A stretch of 64,000 bases of DNA from Dokdonella_A sp963775445. GTDB taxonomy: Bacteria; Pseudomonadota; Gammaproteobacteria; Xanthomonadales; Rhodanobacteraceae. The stretch spans positions 310,001 to 374,000 of the forward strand of contig CAVZIT010000004.1 of the NCBI GenBank assembly GCA_963775445.1, in the 5' to 3' direction. This document shows, piece by piece, positions 61,943-64,000 of this stretch. The notes under the pieces are model-generated. The model was not told where the DNA came from. It saw only the letters and a program-made list of their open reading frames with translations, and ran no database searches. Positions within the stretch are counted from its first letter, which is position 1. Each line of letters begins with the position of its first letter. The position numbers and the translations under genes were made by a program.

Positions 61943-64000
61943 ATGTTTCGGACACCATCGAGATTAATTTGTGGCGTCGTGCTGCTTGCGGCCACAGCGT
62001 TGGCTCGTGCCCAAAGCCTCCCACCGGGGTTCAACGTCGACACACCGATCAGCGAGCGCACAGCGCCAACCGGCGTTTACTTCGCACACGACGGGCGCGT
62101 GTTCGTCACGGAGAAGAGCGGTCTGATCTGGGTTTACCAGAACCTGCTCGATACCAACCCGCAGCCCCTCGCCGATCTCACGCTCAATGTGCACGACAAC
62201 TGGGATCGCGGTCTGCTCGGCTTCGCGCTGGATCCGCGCTTTCCGGAAGTGCCGTATGTCTATGTGCAATACGCATACAACGGGGGCCTCGGACTCGGCG
62301 GTCCCACGCCGCGTTGGCCAAGCTGTCCGGCAAGCGACCCATTTTGCGGAGTCAATGGCGGCACCGATTTCTGTCCCGATCCGCCCGGCGACACCAACAA
62401 CAATGGCGGCTGCGTCATCAGCGGGCGCGTCTCGCGCCTTACCGTCAACGGCGATACGGCCGGTGATGAGCACGTGCTGGTGGAGGACTGGTACCAGCAG
62501 TTTCCGAGCCACTCGATCGGCACGATCAAATTCGGTCCGGATGGCTATCTGTATGCCGGTGGCGGCGATGGCGCAAGCTTCAATTTCCACGATTTCGGAC
62601 AATCGGGCAACCCGGATTATCCGGACCAGCGCTCGCCGTTGAATCCGGCCAATCCCGGCGATCAGCAAACCAACCAGGGCGGCTCGCTGCGCGCGCAAGG
62701 GCTCGAAATCGAGAGCGTGTACAACGCCAATGGACACGATGTCTGGCTCAACGGCAGCATCATCCGCGTCGATCCCGCGAATGGCGAGGGCGCGCCGGGC
62801 AATCCTCTGGACACCGATACGGAGCCGAACGCGCAACGCATCATCGCCTACGGTCTTCGCAATCCATTTCGTTTCACGTTCCGGCCCGGTACCGATGGCG
62901 AGGTGTGGGTCGGCGATGTCGGCGAAAACACCTGGGAAGAAATCAACCGGATTCCGGCGCTGCCGGACGATGGCAGCGCCAGCCTGATCAATTTCGGCTG
63001 GCCATGCTATGAAGGTCGCAATCACCACGCAGGTTTCAGCGGGCCGATCTGCACGGCGCTCTATTGCGCCGGCGATACCGGTGGCCGCACGCCGTTCACC
63101 CAACCCTGGTACACCTACGCGCACCGGGGTGGCTCCGATATCACCGGGCTCGCATTCTACGAAGGGTCGAGCTATCCGGCGGCGTATTCACAGGCGCTGT
63201 TTTTCTGCGACAACAGTCGCGCCATCATCTTCGTGATTCCATATGTCGACGCCAATGGCGACGGCATCCCCGATGCGCCGCCGGACGGCACCCCGACCAC
63301 GGATACGGCGACACCTTTCCTTGGGACCACATCGGTGCAGCTCGCCACCGGCCCGGGCGGCGACTTGTTCTACGTCAATATCAACAACGGCACCATTGAT
63401 CGCATTTCTTACTGCGATGGCTGCACCGATCGGGCGCCGTCGGCGGCGATTGCGCTCGACGCCGGTTCGATCGGCGACGGCGCGCCGCGTGAGGTCGACT
63501 TCACCGCTTCCAACAGCGTCGATCCGGACGGCGATGCGTTGAGTTATTCGTGGGATCTCGATGGCAACGGGGTGTTCGGCGATGCGAGCGGCATGACCGC
63601 CGGTGCGTTCTTCGCCGCCAACGGGCCGCACAATGTGGCGGTGAAAGTGGACGACGGCCAGGGTCGCAGCGATATCGCCCGCATGATCGTCACCGTCACC
63701 AACACAGCACCCACGGTGACGATTACCTCACCTGTCGTTGGCACGACGTGGACCGCGGATGAAAGCATCGCGCTGACAGCAACCAGTTTCGATGCGGAAC
63801 AAGGAACTCTTCCCGACAGCGCACTGGCTTGGCAGATCTTCGAGGAGGACTGCGTCAATCCCGATTTTACCGGTTGCACGGAAACCCGGATCGACACGGA
63901 GACCGGTTCGAGCACCGGTTTTGTCGCTCCAGACGTTCGCTTCCCGGCGTACCTGCGCATCGTGCTGACCGGTACCGACAACGGTGATCTGACCGGCACC
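61943..64000 (+). CDS. Secreted PQQ-dependent sugar dehydrogenase-like protein with PKD-like domain (3' truncated by window)
   Basis: The reading frame is open from ATG 61943 to the right edge (686 codons). The start follows a GGGGGAGG site and encodes a signal peptide (ICGVVLLAATALARAQ). The dehydrogenase fold is evident: GLLGFALDPRFPEVPYVYVQY near residue 92, SIGTIKFGPDGYLYAGGGDG, GLRNPFRFTFRPGTDGEVWVGDVGENTWEEI near 306. After about residue 490 a PKD-like domain follows (DFTASNSVDPDGDALSYSWDLDGNG), then a second Ig-like segment (TVTITSPVVGTTWTADESI). It is a distant relative of the two genes at the left edge and is probably also exported. Confidence 0.87.
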   Translation, partial: MFRTPSRLICGVVLLAATALARAQSLPPGFNVDTPISERTAPTGVYFAHDGRVFVTEKSGLIWVYQNLLDTNPQPLADLTLNVHDNWDRGLLGFALDPRFPEVPYVYVQYAYNGGLGLGGPTPRWPSCPASDPFCGVNGGTDFCPDPPGDTNNNGGCVISGRVSRLTVNGDTAGDEHVLVEDWYQQFPSHSIGTIKFGPDGYLYAGGGDGASFNFHDFGQSGNPDYPDQRSPLNPANPGDQQTNQGGSLRAQGLEIESVYNANGHDVWLNGSIIRVDPANGEGAPGNPLDTDTEPNAQRIIAYGLRNPFRFTFRPGTDGEVWVGDVGENTWEEINRIPALPDDGSASLINFGWPCYEGRNHHAGFSGPICTALYCAGDTGGRTPFTQPWYTYAHRGGSDITGLAFYEGSSYPAAYSQALFFCDNSRAIIFVIPYVDANGDGIPDAPPDGTPTTDTATPFLGTTSVQLATGPGGDLFYVNINNGTIDRISYCDGCTDRAPSAAIALDAGSIGDGAPREVDFTASNSVDPDGDALSYSWDLDGNGVFGDASGMTAGAFFAANGPHNVAVKVDDGQGRSDIARMIVTVTNTAPTVTITSPVVGTTWTADESIALTATSFDAEQGTLPDSALAWQIFEEDCVNPDFTGCTETRIDTETGSSTGFVAPDVRFPAYLRIVLTGTDNGDLTGT

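Noticed and set aside
61964..63124. A 386-codon antisense frame opposite the right-edge dehydrogenase-like gene
   Set aside because: The plus-strand gene has a signal peptide and diagnostic motifs; this one does not.

Overview
The window is chromosomal DNA of a GC-rich gammaproteobacterium, most likely in the order Xanthomonadales (Lysobacterales). Three things point there. The 16S rRNA gene reads as Xanthomonadales-like. Gene blocks match those of Pseudomonas and Xanthomonas: radC / coaBC-dut-algC / pyrE-xthA, anmK-M23-tyrS-rrn, dapF-DUF484-xerC-hslVU-DUF971-ubiE, and gpmI-envC-ctp. Secreted proteins end in a short IFANGFDG-type tail that I associate with Xanthomonadales. Genus cannot be fixed by eye. 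No phage, plasmid, CRISPR array or transposase is visible.

Layout. 1-3.3 kb: two tandem secreted PQQ-type sugar-dehydrogenase-like beta-propellers; a third related protein runs off the right edge (61.9-64 kb). 3.3-9 kb: SPOR protein and argS, a long non-coding gap, radC, and the coaBC-dut-algC operon start. 11-19.6 kb: algC end, DUF4124 protein, pyrE, GNAT, exonuclease III, AmpG, AnmK, an M23 endopeptidase and tyrS; AmpG, AnmK and M23 together make a cell-wall turnover/recycling set. 19.6-25.5 kb: a complete rRNA operon, 16S-tRNA-Ile(GAU)-tRNA-Ala(UGC)-23S-5S, with promoter and boxA sites; its 23S gene carries long hairpin extensions in helix 25 and helix 45. 25.7-33 kb: a membrane-anchored ankyrin protein of over 1100 residues, a DprE1/DprE2-like oxidase-reductase pair, and a Kef-type antiporter. 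33-36.4 kb: a RimK-family ATP-grasp enzyme divergent from a GNAT acetyltransferase. 36.4-43.8 kb: lptM-like lipoprotein, dapF, DUF484, xerC, hslV, hslU, DUF971 and ubiE. 43.9-47.4 kb: two secreted peptidases (S10 and M28). 48-55.3 kb: VNG-repeat protein, gpmI, envC, ctp-type protease, YbjQ, RNB ribonuclease. 55.3-61.9 kb: DUF1820, rhomboid, GspB, GspA and a large MacB/FtsX-type permease.

The least ordinary material is: (i) two related non-coding palindrome-rich elements in inverted orientation 5 kb apart (about 42.1-42.5 and 47.5-48.2 kb); (ii) the double 23S rRNA helix extensions; (iii) two secreted-protein genes whose signal peptide and mature part lie in different frames; (iv) a 15-bp tandem repeat copied from the stop-codon end of gspA; (v) a DprE1/E2-like pair outside Actinobacteria; and (vi) a shared C-terminal tail on the sugar-dehydrogenase-like proteins. 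I did not find a clear, wholly new defence or biosynthetic system.
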